Positions 15,463 to 25,091 are shown, counted from the first letter of the stretch. The stretch: DNA of 64,000 bases from Methanoregulaceae archaeon (GCA_015660885.1 JACTUB010000007.1:1-64000), one strand, 5' to 3'. Notes: a model not told the origin generated them from the letters alone. Program-made: numbers and translations.

Positions 15463-17535
15463 TCAGCGTCTTTTATGCCCCGTCTGTTTCTTCCCGGCTT
15501 TCTTCTGTTCAGTCTTTTTATCCTGGTGAACATCCTCGCTCTCGAGCTCCGCGATCACGTCAACCGGGTCATCCATGAATTTTGTCAGGCGGAGGATTTC
15601 TAAAAGCCGCTCCATGCCGATAAAATGCTCCGCCATCACCTTTGCCATAGGCGACATGACCAGCCTGCTCCCCCGTTTTTCGACGAGGCGGTGGGCAATC
15701 AGCTCGGGGAGCACGGGCTCCATGCTGCCGACCATCATACCGTTGATCCGATCAAGATCTGCTTCCTCGCCATTACACGCGACCGCATTTGCCACGTACT
15801 CTTCGGAGCTCTTCTCAAAATCATGTTCTGGCGCTACCTCTTCCATTTCACCTTTTAGAAGCCGTAGTGCGACCTCCTCTTCCGTAAAGGGGTTCTCCCG
15901 GGAATAGGTCCCTCCCGGCTCGGCAAGGAGCACAACACGGCCGAGGTCGTGGAAGTCCGGTCTTCCTGCCCGCCCTGCCATCTGGTTGAACTCCTGTACC
16001 GAGAGCCAGTCCCTTCCCATGGCCAGCGAGTCAAAGATCACCTGCGATGCAGGGAAATCTACACCGGCACCCAGTGCTGCGGTTGTGACCACTGCCATCA
16101 GTTTCCCGCCCAAAAATTTTGTCTCCACCTCCCGCCGCTCCTGCGACGAAAGACCGGCATGGTATGCCGCAGCCCTCATTCCCAGTGCATCGGCAACCGT
16201 ATGGCACCGTGCCCGTGCATTGGTAAAGATGATGGTCTGTCCCCGGAATCCCTTTGATGACGTCCGCTTGTACTCTTCGGTTGTCATCTGCTTGATGGTC
16301 GGGATCTTTTGTTTGCGCTCGAGAAAAAGAAGGTACCGCTCCAGCCCCACCGGGCGTTCGGCGTACCGCACAAGACTGCAGTTCAGTTTTTTTGCCAGCG
16401 TCTTGGGTGAGCCGATGGTAGCCGACAGGTACAGGAACTGCGCCTGAGGGGCGAGGTACTTCAGCCGTGCGATCATGCCATCAAGACGGTGCCCCCGGTC
16501 TGCATCCTCGAGCATCTGGACTTCATCGATCACTACGGTCGCAATGTTTGCCATCTTCTGCCCGCAGCGGATCATGTTATCCACACCTTCATAGGTACCG
16601 ACAATGATCGGCGACTGGGGGTTCCGGTCTCCGATCTTCCGGGTCTCGGGAAGGTTAAGGCGGCTTACCCCGGTTAAAAGCCCGGTCTTTGCCATTTTCC
16701 CGTACCGCTCTGTAAACCGTTCATATTTCTGGTTTGCGAGGGCTACGAGCGGCACGAGGAAGAGCATCCGTCCCCGTCCCTCAAGATAGTTTTTTATCCC
16801 TGCCATCTCCCCGATGAATGTCTTGCCACTCGCCGTTGCAGCAACAACAAGCAGGTCTTTGCCGTGCAGCAGCCCCGCTTCTACGGCAAGCTGCTGGGCA
16901 GGCATGAGCTGGGATACCCCGCTTGCTTCAATAAACTGCCGTGGAAGCGGCAGTTCCTCGATTGCAGCAGTGGTCATCACCGGATGCGGTTCTAGCCTGT
17001 CGTAGAGCGCTGCTTTCATCGTGAGTTTATCGGGCTGCAGCGTTGAGAGCACGCGGTCAAGATTGCGGAAGGTAACGAGAAGGTTCTCAAGATGGGCAAT
17101 CCCCTCTAACCCCAGCCTGCCCAGGTGGGATACTTCACGGCGCAATTCGCGCTTTCCGCACTCGAGACAGATCTTCTCACCTTTGCCATACGTAACGCAG
17201 TTTTCTTCGGTTAACGGGGTGAACCGCTCGTCCAGCAGGCACATACGACAGGCATCAACGCAGCTGGATTTTATCTGGAAATCTCCCAGAAATGTTTCAA
17301 ACTGCGAATCGGATTTGACAAGGCGCACATCCGCCTCGCGGAGCTGGGCAACTAGTTCCTTTGAAGGCGTTTGACGGTACTCCTTTTTCCCGCCCCATTT
17401 GAGCCGGTATTTTGTCGGGCGGGGTCCACGCGGCGTCTCCATCAGATCGACAAATCCGGCACCCAGCACATGCCTGCCGTCATAAAAGAGAAGTTTGAAA
17501 CTGCTTCCTTTCTGGGGCTGGACGAGGATCTTCAT
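15463..17535 (-). CDS. Superfamily 2 DEAD/DEAH-box helicase, archaeal
   Basis: The 690-residue protein has an N-terminal 200-residue domain with paired cysteines (CVDACRMCLL, CLECGKRELRRE) suggesting a zinc-binding site. The helicase core follows: VAATASGKTFIGEMAG (motif I), VVIDEVQML (II, DEVQ), YLSATIG (III), IIFTNARARC (IV) and NQMAGRAGRPDF (VI). The tail is Lys-rich. The motif variants resemble Ski2/Hel308-like helicases. It probably acts on nucleic acids in repair or RNA metabolism, but which is open. Its ATG overlaps the stop of the winged-helix gene at 17532-18341. Confidence 0.88.
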   Translation of the reverse strand: MKILVQPQKGSSFKLLFYDGRHVLGAGFVDLMETPRGPRPTKYRLKWGGKKEYRQTPSKELVAQLREADVRLVKSDSQFETFLGDFQIKSSCVDACRMCLLDERFTPLTEENCVTYGKGEKICLECGKRELRREVSHLGRLGLEGIAHLENLLVTFRNLDRVLSTLQPDKLTMKAALYDRLEPHPVMTTAAIEELPLPRQFIEASGVSQLMPAQQLAVEAGLLHGKDLLVVAATASGKTFIGEMAGIKNYLEGRGRMLFLVPLVALANQKYERFTERYGKMAKTGLLTGVSRLNLPETRKIGDRNPQSPIIVGTYEGVDNMIRCGQKMANIATVVIDEVQMLEDADRGHRLDGMIARLKYLAPQAQFLYLSATIGSPKTLAKKLNCSLVRYAERPVGLERYLLFLERKQKIPTIKQMTTEEYKRTSSKGFRGQTIIFTNARARCHTVADALGMRAAAYHAGLSSQERREVETKFLGGKLMAVVTTAALGAGVDFPASQVIFDSLAMGRDWLSVQEFNQMAGRAGRPDFHDLGRVVLLAEPGGTYSRENPFTEEEVALRLLKGEMEEVAPEHDFEKSSEEYVANAVACNGEEADLDRINGMMVGSMEPVLPELIAHRLVEKRGSRLVMSPMAKVMAEHFIGMERLLEILRLTKFMDDPVDVIAELESEDVHQDKKTEQKKAGKKQTGHKRR

Positions 17536-18341
17536 GGCGAGATCAGGTCGTGGATCACATACGCGAGTTCAACGCTCTCCAGTCTCTTTAAAAAGTCAGT
17601 GAACTCCTCATCGACAATAACAATCGCACAATCAATCCCATGGAATGCGGCCTCAATGACACCTTCCCGGGCGCCAAAGAACATATCAGGTTTTTTCCCC
17701 GCCTTTTTCAGCGCGATGAACGCCTCAAGTCCTACCGCTGCTACTATACCTGCCTGGCCTATGACCTCCAGCAGTTTGTCCTGCCTGATCTTTTTAGAAC
17801 CCCCGTACTGGATCCGTGGTACCTTGCAGACATGAAGCATCCCTTCCTTGTGATCGATGATCCCATTGAGGCGTGCAACACCCACATCCTCGTCCTTTTT
17901 TGCATCAGCGATAACAGTCCCGGTTGCTGCCAGCGGCTTTTTTCCCGCATAGAGAAATCCGGATTTCATGTATACGCCGACAGCATCTCCTTCCTGCAGG
18001 TCTTCTGCCGCAATCGCTGTCCAGACAGAGATTTGCTGGATAATGTCGCGCCTTATATGCCGTGCGTAGGATTCAAGTGACTCGGCATTTTCCAGCACCC
18101 ACTCGATGCCGGTCTTGGTCACCTCGTAATTACCCCTGCCACTCGCGGAAACCTTTCCTTCATCGACCAGTTCACGGATATACTCGGATATTGCCTGCGG
18201 GGTCACGCCAAGCTTTTCAGCGATCTCCTGCTGCCGGACCGCCGGTTGGTGCTCGGCAATCTCTACGAGAATCTGCAGTCGCGAGACCTCGCGTTTGCTG
18301 CGCAAAATAGAATAAAGGGGATCCTTAGCGCCCAGTGTCAA
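17532..18341 (-). CDS. Winged-helix transcriptional regulator with C-terminal sensor-like domain
   Basis: The protein (269 residues from the TTG at 18339-18341) opens with DPLYSILRSKREVSRLQILVEI and a classic HTH, QQEIAEKLGVTPQAISEYIRELV, followed by a wing (GRGNYEVTKTG). The remaining 170 residues form an unassigned domain with VARLNGIIDHKEGM and GLEAFIALKKAG. The open frame extends 102 codons further upstream, but that part is out-of-frame shadow of the neighbouring gene. The TTG overlaps the stop of the upstream regulator, which favours it. Operon with that regulator and with the helicase. Confidence 0.75.
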   Translation of the reverse strand: MTLGAKDPLYSILRSKREVSRLQILVEIAEHQPAVRQQEIAEKLGVTPQAISEYIRELVDEGKVSASGRGNYEVTKTGIEWVLENAESLESYARHIRRDIIQQISVWTAIAAEDLQEGDAVGVYMKSGFLYAGKKPLAATGTVIADAKKDEDVGVARLNGIIDHKEGMLHVCKVPRIQYGGSKKIRQDKLLEVIGQAGIVAAVGLEAFIALKKAGKKPDMFFGAREGVIEAAFHGIDCAIVIVDEEFTDFLKRLESVELAYVIHDLISP

Positions 18342-18837
18342 GCAGCACCAGTCCCTGTCCCTTGACATCCATGTGGGTGATCCGTTTGGCCAGGCCCTTG
18401 ATAAATATGGGACTGACACTGAATTTTCGGGAGAGGTCGTTGATGGAATTATTACCCTTGGTGAGTTCTCCTTCAATCTTCTCCACGACTTCGCGGAGAT
18501 TCGCATCATTCGAGAGTGAGATATACAGGATATCAGAGAGATCGGAAAGGTTACACTGGAAGTTTGCCCGGAACTTGTTGTAGGTTGCACGGAACTCTTT
18601 TTCCGGTTTTGCGCCGGGCTTTGGCATCCGCCACTGCTCCTCCACAAGGTTTCCTTTCTTTAATATCTGGATGCAGAGCGACACATTGTCATTTCCGACG
18701 TGCGCCCGGATCTCATCTTCTGTCAGCCAAGATTTGTTCAAAAGTTCATAGACCTTTTTAAAGGAGGGGTCGTTGAACGTCATCAGGAGAGGAACAAGCT
18801 CTACAGGATCGTTTACTATTCGAATATGGCCCGGCAC
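18325..18837 (-). CDS. ArsR-type winged-helix regulator family of methanogens
   Basis: The 170-residue protein starts at a GTG and reads IRIVNDPVELVPLLMTFNDPSFKKVYELLNK. A predicted HTH follows, with WLTEDEIRAHVG and NVSLCIQILKKGNLVEEQWRMP. The C-terminal half includes NFQCNLSDLSDILYISL and a second HTH-like stretch (SINDLSRKFSVSPIFIKGL). Proteins of this layout are annotated as ArsR-family regulators in Methanomicrobia; no target is known. It is divergent from hypF and shares the short promoter gap. An inner ATG at 18783 is an alternative start. Confidence 0.7.
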   Translation of the reverse strand: MPGHIRIVNDPVELVPLLMTFNDPSFKKVYELLNKSWLTEDEIRAHVGNDNVSLCIQILKKGNLVEEQWRMPKPGAKPEKEFRATYNKFRANFQCNLSDLSDILYISLSNDANLREVVEKIEGELTKGNNSINDLSRKFSVSPIFIKGLAKRITHMDVKGQGLVLLDTGR

Positions 18838-18848
18838 TGTAAAAACCC

Positions 18849-18858
18849 TATAATTATA
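18849..18858. promoter_or_regulatory. Palindromic TATA element between hypF and the regulator gene
   Basis: TATAATTATA reads the same on both strands and lies in the 57-bp gap between the two divergent genes. Rightwards it is about 40 bp before the hypF ATG, a good fit. Leftwards it is only about 12 bp from the GTG of the regulator, so the leftward transcript would need the internal ATG or another promoter. Confidence 0.45.
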
Positions 18859-18894
18859 TCGTCCCGCGAATCAATAAAATTTTGCGAGAAATTC

Positions 18895-21129
18895 ATGCAG
18901 GGAACGGGCAGGATCACAGTTCGCGGAATCGTTCAGGGTGTCGGGTTTCGTCCTTTCGTGTATGCCCAGGCCTGTGCGCTCGGTATTTCAGGAACGGTGA
19001 AAAATCTCGGCAGCGAAGTGGAGATCTTTGCGAGGGGGGATAATTTTGAGAAATTCCTTGCGGAGGTCTCGCGAGGTCCCCCGCTCTCCCGTATCGACTC
19101 GGTGGAAGTCTCGAGCACCCTGCAGGAGATCCCGGACGGGTTTTTCATACTTCCGAGCGGTACCGGTTCGCTGACCGGCATGATTCCGCCTGATGTTGCG
19201 ATATGTGATGACTGCGTCGGCGATATTTTCCAGAAAGGCGGGAGATACGGGAATTACTGGGCAACTTCCTGCGTAAACTGCGGACCCCGGTACAGCATCG
19301 TCCGGGAAATCCCGTACGACCGCGAGCGCACATCCATGGCAGAATTCACCAGATGCCCGGACTGCGCACGGGAATACAGTGATCCCGGTTGCCGGCGCCA
19401 CCATGCACAAACCATCGCATGCAGTTCCTGCGGGCCACGCCTCACCCTGATCGATGCACGGGGAAATAAAGTCGAGGGCCTCGACTCAGTAAAGGAGACG
19501 GCAGAACTGCTCGATGCAGGGAGCATTCTTGCCATCCGTGGGGTGGGGGGATTCCATATCGCCTGCATTGAAGATTCCGTGGATGAACTGAAGCGGCGAC
19601 TGGGCAGGATCGAACAACCATTTGCCATCATGGTGCGCCCGGATCATATTGAGCGGCTCGCAAGTATCTCCCCAGAGGAAAGGCAGATGCTCAACAGCCC
19701 GGTCCACCCCATCGTCGTCCTGAAAAAACACGATCCCACTGCCCACACAGTAATAAGCAATCTCCATACAATCGGCTGCATGCTGCCGTATACCGGGCTT
19801 CACCACCTTCTCTTCTCCTTTCTGAAACACCCGCTGCTCATTATGACCAGCGCCAATATGCCCGGCTACCCGATGATTACCGATATTGATCAGGCAATGG
19901 CGAAGCTCAACCGTGATGTGGACTTCTTCCTTACACATGACCGGAAGATCATAAACCGGTGTGACGATTCCGTGATGCGCGACGGGTATGTAATCCGGCT
20001 CTCACGGGGAATGGCTCCGAAACGGACAGCGATAGCGCTGGGAAAACATTGTATTCTCGGCGTGGGACCGGAACTGAATGCAAATGCCACTATATGCAAA
20101 AACGGCTTTGCAGTCACTTCCCCTCACGTGGGGAATGTCCGCAATCCGCCAACCCTTGAGTATCTGCAGGAAACCGTAAGGAACCTTCAGCGGCTCCTCG
20201 GGGCGAAGTTCGATGTGATTGCTCATGACCTTCATCCCCAGTTCCTGTCCACCCGCTTTGCCCGCGAGATCGCGTCAGATCTCGGGCTTGAACTGATCCC
20301 GGTACAGCACCATCGTGCACATATAGCCGCGACAACCCCTGAACCCTGCATCGGCATCGCAATTGACGGGGTTGGTTATGGCGACGACGGAACGGTCTGG
20401 GGGTGCGAAATATTCTCCGGGCAGGCACCTGATCTCATGCGAGTCGCCCACCTTGAGCCGTCAGCCATGCCCGGGGGGGATCTTGCCACACGGTTTCCCG
20501 AACGGATGCTCTACGGGATTCTTCCGGAAAAAAAGATACTCTCGTACCTTTCTGCACGCGGCTGGTCTGATGTTGAGCTGGGTGTAATTGAAAAACAGGT
20601 CGGGAGTGGCTTTAATGTCGCCCAAACTACAAGCACGGGAAGGTTACTTGATGCCGCTTCTGCCCTGCTGGGGGTGTGCCGGGAGCGGACATATGACGGC
20701 GAACCTGCAATGAAACTGGAATCCATTGCAGCTGGCGGGTGCGCTGAACCCTGGGAGCTTACCTTTACCACCGGTGAGGGATGTGAGATGCTTTCAGGTC
20801 GATCCCTCATAGAGAAAGCGTTTGCCCGGATACAGGCAACGCATGAAGGAGATCTGCGGGTAATCCGCGATATCGCTGCTTCCTTCCAGAACAACCTTGC
20901 CCGGGGTATTGCCCAGCTCGCCATTCACGCGGCTGATCGCGAGGGAATGAAAAAGATCGCCATAAGCGGGGGCGTTGCGTATAACTATGCAATCCGGGAA
21001 ACAATCCGTAGAGAGATTACAGAGCATAACCTGGAATGCATTATGAACGCGGACTATCCTCTCGGGGATGGTTGTGTCTCGTTCGGGCAGTGTGTGTATG
21101 CAGGGAAGCTGCTGGATCGGAGGGACTGA
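18895..21129 (+). CDS. hypF: Hydrogenase maturation carbamoyltransferase HypF
   Basis: This 744-residue protein has the full HypF order: an acylphosphatase domain (GRITVRGIVQGVGFRPFVYA), the zinc-finger pair (CDDCVGDIF with CVNCGPRYSI, then CPDCAREYSDPGCRRHHAQTIACSSCGPRL), a YrdC-like domain (LAIRGVGGFHIACI), and the C-terminal Kae1-like domain (HHRAHIAA, IAIDGVGYGDDGTVWGCE, ISGGVAYN). It transfers carbamoyl from carbamoyl phosphate to HypE for the cyanide ligands of [NiFe] hydrogenase. The ATG at 18895 is chosen because the acylphosphatase domain begins right after it. Confidence 0.97.
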   Translation: MQGTGRITVRGIVQGVGFRPFVYAQACALGISGTVKNLGSEVEIFARGDNFEKFLAEVSRGPPLSRIDSVEVSSTLQEIPDGFFILPSGTGSLTGMIPPDVAICDDCVGDIFQKGGRYGNYWATSCVNCGPRYSIVREIPYDRERTSMAEFTRCPDCAREYSDPGCRRHHAQTIACSSCGPRLTLIDARGNKVEGLDSVKETAELLDAGSILAIRGVGGFHIACIEDSVDELKRRLGRIEQPFAIMVRPDHIERLASISPEERQMLNSPVHPIVVLKKHDPTAHTVISNLHTIGCMLPYTGLHHLLFSFLKHPLLIMTSANMPGYPMITDIDQAMAKLNRDVDFFLTHDRKIINRCDDSVMRDGYVIRLSRGMAPKRTAIALGKHCILGVGPELNANATICKNGFAVTSPHVGNVRNPPTLEYLQETVRNLQRLLGAKFDVIAHDLHPQFLSTRFAREIASDLGLELIPVQHHRAHIAATTPEPCIGIAIDGVGYGDDGTVWGCEIFSGQAPDLMRVAHLEPSAMPGGDLATRFPERMLYGILPEKKILSYLSARGWSDVELGVIEKQVGSGFNVAQTTSTGRLLDAASALLGVCRERTYDGEPAMKLESIAAGGCAEPWELTFTTGEGCEMLSGRSLIEKAFARIQATHEGDLRVIRDIAASFQNNLARGIAQLAIHAADREGMKKIAISGGVAYNYAIRETIRREITEHNLECIMNADYPLGDGCVSFGQCVYAGKLLDRRD

Positions 21130-21204
21130 CCCCTGTGCGGGCAGCGTGCCATATCGCAGAGACGGGCAGTTTATCAGCTGAAACGATAAAAGGAATTGCA
21201 CGTG

Positions 21205-21627
21205 ATGGAATCATCTGACCGGATTTCCATGCAGGAAAAGAAGATTAGACATCTCGAACTGGAACTTAACGATCTTCGTCAGGGCCTTGCAGTCGTGCAG
21301 GACTATTATCACGACCTCGAACGCTTCTCGGAAAACCGGGAGGCTGCCATAAGCCTGACACAGGTGATGGTGAGGCCGCTGTTCGATGACGATCTGGAAT
21401 TTAATGGGATCTGGAGGTTCCACAGGGAGCTCCTCATTCCCGATCCATCTGCACACATCTCCTATGCTGAAATGTATGAAGCTTTCGTGCGGTACTGTAA
21501 AAAGAGAGGGGGATCTCCTGTGGAGCAGGAAGTGTTTGAATTTGTATTTGCCCGGATGGAGAATCCTAACCCTGTTTTTGACCGGGGGGAATGGAAGGGC
21601 TGCCGGCTCCTGACAGAGAGAGAATAA
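21205..21627 (+). CDS. Hypothetical protein with coiled-coil N-terminus
   Basis: The protein (140 residues) has an N-terminal coiled coil (QEKKIRHLELELNDLRQGLA) and a C-terminal segment of alternating helices (ISYAEMYEAFVRYCKKRGGS, EQEVFEFVFARME, EWKGCRLL). The latter resembles the winged-helix fold seen at the end of plasmid/phage primases, a loose similarity only. AGGA lies about 10 nt before the chosen ATG; a GTG at 21202 is equally possible. It sits between hypF and a radical SAM gene on the same strand. Confidence 0.6.
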   Translation: MESSDRISMQEKKIRHLELELNDLRQGLAVVQDYYHDLERFSENREAAISLTQVMVRPLFDDDLEFNGIWRFHRELLIPDPSAHISYAEMYEAFVRYCKKRGGSPVEQEVFEFVFARMENPNPVFDRGEWKGCRLLTERE

Positions 21628-21656
21628 CCAGCCGCACCAAAATTATCCCGTTTTTC

Positions 21657-22655
21657 ATGACTCACTTCAGAATTACCCGGAAATCAGGGATCCCGCTCAT
21701 CGGGTCGCTCTATTTTGGTATTATTGATCGGGGGACCAGCCTCCTGCAGGTACGCCCGAGTTGCGGCTGCAACTTGAACTGCCCGTTCTGTTCTGTCGAT
21801 GCCGGACCAGAATCAAAAACGCGTGCTACCAGCTATGATGTTGAGATGGACTACCTGGTGGATGCGGTACGGGATGTCGCACGGTTCAAGGGGGATGGCG
21901 TGGAATGCCACATTGATTCGCCGGGCGAACCCCTTATGTATCGTATGCTTCCCGAACTCATCACCGCCCTCAGGCAGATCAATGAAGTGAGTGTCATTTC
22001 TCTCCAGACCAACGGGACCTTTCTCGACAGGAAGAAGATAGCAGCGCTTGAAAAGGCAGGACTTGACCGGATCAACCTCTCCCTCCATGCTCTTGATCCG
22101 GCAATTGCAAGGATGCTCGCGGGTGTCGAATGGTTCGATATCGACAGGATTGCCGAAATGGCAAAAGAGGTCTGCAGGAGCAACATCGACCTGCTTATCG
22201 CGCCGGTTTACCTGCCGGGAATCAATGATGATGAGATTCCCCGGCTGATCCGGTTTGCACAGGAAACAGGTGCCGGCAAACGGTTCCCGCCTCTGGGTAT
22301 CCAGAAGTTCGAGCACTACCGGTATGGGAGGTCACCTAAGGGCATGAAAGCCCAGAGCTGGTGGCAGTTTTTCAACCGGAGCATACGGCCATGGGAAAAA
22401 GAGTTCGGGATAACGCTGAAACTCGATCCGGTGAGAGATTTTGGAACGGTGAGGCGTCCCTTCATCCCCCTGGCATTTTCCAAAGGCGAGAAAGTAACCG
22501 TCGAGATCCGGGCACCGGGGTGGATACATGGTGAGAAACTGGGGGTAGCCCGCGACCGGGTGGTGTCGGTGTTCAACTGCCCGAAAGAGTCCGGACAAGT
22601 CCGGGTGAAGATTGTGGCGACCAAGCACAACATCTACGTTGGGGTACCGGTGTAG
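21657..22655 (+). CDS. Radical SAM protein with C-terminal TRAM-like domain
   Basis: The 332-residue protein has the radical SAM cluster C-NLN-C-PF-C within RPSCGCNLNCPFCSVDAG. Matching later elements are HIDSPGEPLMY, VISLQTNGTFLD and DRINLSLHALDPAIARML. The last 60 residues (KGEKVTVEIRAPGWIHGEKL, then VRVKIVATKHNIYVGVPV) resemble a small beta-barrel of TRAM type, suggesting RNA binding. Archaeal relatives are uncharacterised, so the substrate is open. The ATG at 21657 precedes the first conserved residues; no ribosome site is evident. Confidence 0.85.
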   Translation: MTHFRITRKSGIPLIGSLYFGIIDRGTSLLQVRPSCGCNLNCPFCSVDAGPESKTRATSYDVEMDYLVDAVRDVARFKGDGVECHIDSPGEPLMYRMLPELITALRQINEVSVISLQTNGTFLDRKKIAALEKAGLDRINLSLHALDPAIARMLAGVEWFDIDRIAEMAKEVCRSNIDLLIAPVYLPGINDDEIPRLIRFAQETGAGKRFPPLGIQKFEHYRYGRSPKGMKAQSWWQFFNRSIRPWEKEFGITLKLDPVRDFGTVRRPFIPLAFSKGEKVTVEIRAPGWIHGEKLGVARDRVVSVFNCPKESGQVRVKIVATKHNIYVGVPV

Positions 22656-22682
22656 ACAACCGATACTTCCGTCTGAAAAGAT

Positions 22683-22718
22683 CCTGTTTTTTTAAAGAAG
22701 AAGAAGAAGAAGAAAAGA
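22683..22718. terminator. Bidirectional T-rich terminator between converging operons
   Basis: Rightwards, seven T residues at 22687-22693 follow the radical SAM gene. Leftwards, the minus strand reads a CTT-repeat pyrimidine tract ending in T residues right after the rpl12 stop. Both converging units can terminate here. Confidence 0.45.
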
Positions 22719-23030
22719 TTATCCGAACAGGGCACCGAGCCCTGCCATACCGCTCTCTTCGTCTTCCTTCTTATGCTCTTCTGGTGCTTCTTCCTTCGCT
22801 GCAGGTGCTGCTTTGCCTGCTGCTGGTGCTGCGGCGGCTGCGGCAACGGGTGCGACAGCTGCCTTGCTGATGGCGTCTTCAATGTTTACGCCATCGAGCG
22901 CTGCAATGAGTGCCTTTACACGGGATTCGTCTGCTTTTACACCTGCGGCGGTAAGGACTGCCTTGACGCCGTTCTCATCGACCTTCTTTCCTGCCTTGTG
23001 CAGGAGAAGTGCTGCATAGATATACTCCAT
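22719..23030 (-). CDS. rpl12: 50S ribosomal protein L12 (P1)
   Basis: The 103-residue acidic stalk protein has the archaeal P1 layout: an N-terminal dimerisation domain ([20 protein letters not shown]), an Ala-rich hinge, a charged helix ([13 protein letters not shown]) and the conserved end [11 protein letters not shown], which contacts GTPase factors. GAGGTG stands 7-12 nt before the ATG at 23030, which favours it over the GTG three codons upstream. Last gene of the rpl11-rpl1-rpl10-rpl12 operon. Confidence 0.96.
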   Translation of the reverse strand: MEYIYAALLLHKAGKKVDENGVKAVLTAAGVKADESRVKALIAALDGVNIEDAISKAAVAPVAAAAAAPAAGKAAPAAKEEAPEEHKKEDEESGMAGLGALFG

Positions 23031-23052
23031 CTTGTTCACCTCAATATTTTAA

Positions 23053-23901
23053 TTATTTTACCAGGCTTTTTACTGCCTGGCTTTCTCTGTACGCTTTTCC
23101 GATAATCGCATCAACAACATCTTTTTCATAGATTGCGGCTTCAACGGCAAGACCGCGTGCTTCCCTGACGGCTTTAGCCAGGATTGCGCCCATCGTATCT
23201 TTCGTCGGGATCGATGCGTTGACCGACAGGTTGAATGCCTGAAGACCTGCGAGCTGGATCTGTCCGAGGATGACTGTCTCATCAACCGCAAGCACGGACG
23301 GCTCAAAAATACCGCCTTCATGGTATACTGCCTGGAGTGAAAGTCCAACATCCATCGGTTTGATATCAAGCTTGATCAGGATGGCTGCAAGTTTTGCCGA
23401 GATGACCGCACCTTTCTTTACGACCGTCTTGGTCTCCCGGATTTTGACCTTACCGCCTTCGATAGCAGCGGGGATGCCAGCCTGCTGGAGTTCGCCTACG
23501 ATTGGACCTGGCTTGAAACTGGTCGGACCTTTCTCGATGACGATATCCTCCGGCGCTTTTTCGCCGGGCTTTGCCGCCATCTTGGTCTTAGTCTTTTCCA
23601 GCTGCTTGAAGAGCTTGAACGGGTTGTCGTTGGTGAAGATAATCGCAGAATGACCGGATATATACTGAGAGAGGTTCTTCACATCTCCGCCGATCTCCTC
23701 GAACGCGTGCCTGATGAGCGTATTCCTCGTCACCTTGAGGACAGCCTTACCCCGCAGGTTCCTGCGGATCTGCTGCACCTGCTGTGCCGGGATCCCGTAT
23801 ATATCAACAAGCCCGATCAACGTGAACTTTTTCGCATTTGCCTTGATCTCCGCAACCTCGTCCTTCTTCCAGGAGGGAAGGTGGTGTGTGTACAACGCCA
23901 T
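23053..23901 (-). CDS. rpl10: 50S ribosomal protein L10 (P0)
   Basis: The 282-residue protein starts LPSWKKDEVAEIKANAKKFT and carries RRNLRGKAVLKVTRNTLIRHA and GHSAIIFTNDNPFKL, typical of archaeal P0. The C-terminal part (ANAIL-type segment TKDTMGAILAKAVREARGLA) builds the L12-binding spine. The usual charged C-terminal tail is short here, ending YRESQAVKSLVK, so the acidic factor-binding peptide common in other archaeal P0 proteins appears missing. It overlaps rpl1 by one base. Confidence 0.95.
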   Translation of the reverse strand: MALYTHHLPSWKKDEVAEIKANAKKFTLIGLVDIYGIPAQQVQQIRRNLRGKAVLKVTRNTLIRHAFEEIGGDVKNLSQYISGHSAIIFTNDNPFKLFKQLEKTKTKMAAKPGEKAPEDIVIEKGPTSFKPGPIVGELQQAGIPAAIEGGKVKIRETKTVVKKGAVISAKLAAILIKLDIKPMDVGLSLQAVYHEGGIFEPSVLAVDETVILGQIQLAGLQAFNLSVNASIPTKDTMGAILAKAVREARGLAVEAAIYEKDVVDAIIGKAYRESQAVKSLVK

Positions 23902-24545
23902 TATTCCAGCCTCACTGCAGGACCCATGGTCGTCTTGACAAGAACAGAGCGGATGTTCAGCGGACCCTGTTCGAGAACCGCTTCAACCCTTTTGACGATC
24001 GCTTCGATATTCTCTGCAACCTGTTCGGGCTTCATAGCAGTTGAACCGACCTTTGTAGAAAAGACTGTTTTATCCTTAGTCCTGATCTTCACCGAACTGC
24101 GCAGGCGCTCGACAATCGGGCGGATGTCCGTCCCGCCTGCAATCGGCATCGGCATCCTGCCCCGCGGACCGAGCCGTGGACCCAGGTACCTTCCGACCTG
24201 TGGCATGACACCCATCTCTGCAAGGAAGTACCGGTATGTACTGGCGACTCTCCGTGCTTCGCGGGGTGCACCGCCAAGCCGCTCAACTTCTTCAGGGCCG
24301 ATAATCAGATCAACCTTGGCATCCTTTGCCTGAGTGACAATATCTCCTTTCCCGATCACACAGATCCCGATTTTCTCGCCGATACCGTGGGGAAGCAGAA
24401 TTGTCTCGTCAATACGATTTTTCGGCTGCGCCATATCGATATTCTTGAGATTGATGGTAATATCGATGCTCTCAGAGAATTTACGCTCTGGCGCTTTCTC
24501 AATTGCCGTTTTCACGGCTTGTAAAATTTTGGCTTTATCAACCAT
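23901..24545 (-). CDS. rpl1: 50S ribosomal protein L1
   Basis: The 214-residue protein matches archaeal L1: KFSESIDITINLKNIDMAQ at the start, the RNA-binding TLLPHG-like ETILLPHGIGEKI, PQVGRYLGPRLGPRGRMP in the middle and KPEQVAENIEAIVKRVEA near the end. It forms the L1 stalk and in methanogens is known to repress its own operon by binding mRNA. It follows rpl11 by about 50 bp. Confidence 0.97.
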   Translation of the reverse strand: MVDKAKILQAVKTAIEKAPERKFSESIDITINLKNIDMAQPKNRIDETILLPHGIGEKIGICVIGKGDIVTQAKDAKVDLIIGPEEVERLGGAPREARRVASTYRYFLAEMGVMPQVGRYLGPRLGPRGRMPMPIAGGTDIRPIVERLRSSVKIRTKDKTVFSTKVGSTAMKPEQVAENIEAIVKRVEAVLEQGPLNIRSVLVKTTMGPAVRLE

Positions 24546-24595
24546 CAGATTCCTCCATAGTTCGCGACCTTCCGATCTCCTATGGTTTTCTCATG

Positions 24596-25072
24596 TTATT
24601 TCAAAAGAACACTGTCATACTTGCCTTCGGCGATGGCAGCGAGCACTTCTTTCGGGCGCTTGCCGTCAACGTTCACTCCCATGCTCACACAGGTTCCGAT
24701 GACCTCTTTTACCGCGGTCTTCAGTTCATACGCGAGCATGCCCTCGAGTTTCATATTGGCAATCCTGACAGCGGCCTCAAATGGTAGATTACCTACCACT
24801 TTGACGTTGGGCTCTGCGGAACCTTTCTCGATATTCGCCTCTTTTTTGATGAGCGCCGTAGTGGGCGGTACACCCACTGTGACGGTGAAGTTCTTCTTTG
24901 CATCGACTTCAATCCTGACCGGGACCTGCATTCCGTTGAATGAACCGGTCTTTTTATTGATCTCGTCAACAACTGCCTTCACGTTGATACCGAGTGGTCC
25001 GAGCGACGGTCCCAGGGGGGGACCAGCGGTAGCCTTTCCGCCGGGTACTAAAACCTCGACCACTTCTGCCAT
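24596..25072 (-). CDS. rpl11: 50S ribosomal protein L11
   Basis: The 158-residue protein starts [20 protein letters not shown] and contains the conserved [19 protein letters not shown] and, in the RNA-binding C-terminal domain, [20 protein letters not shown]. It binds the GTPase-associated centre of 23S rRNA. The open frame extends 55 codons upstream, but the ATG at 25072 is where the conserved sequence begins. Confidence 0.97.
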   Translation of the reverse strand: MAEVVEVLVPGGKATAGPPLGPSLGPLGINVKAVVDEINKKTGSFNGMQVPVRIEVDAKKNFTVTVGVPPTTALIKKEANIEKGSAEPNVKVVGNLPFEAAVRIANMKLEGMLAYELKTAVKEVIGTCVSMGVNVDGKRPKEVLAAIAEGKYDSVLLK

Positions 25073-25091
25073 AATCTTTGCACCATGCCGT

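Noticed and set aside
17532..18647. Extra 102 codons in front of the winged-helix regulator
   Set aside because: They are out-of-frame reading of the neighbouring regulator gene (18325-18837) and are rich in Ser/Arg/Pro with no domain; the start was placed at the TTG that overlaps its stop.
22695..22716. GAA-repeat tract as a possible microsatellite
   Set aside because: It is short and lies in the terminator region between converging genes, where a pyrimidine tract on the other strand is expected.
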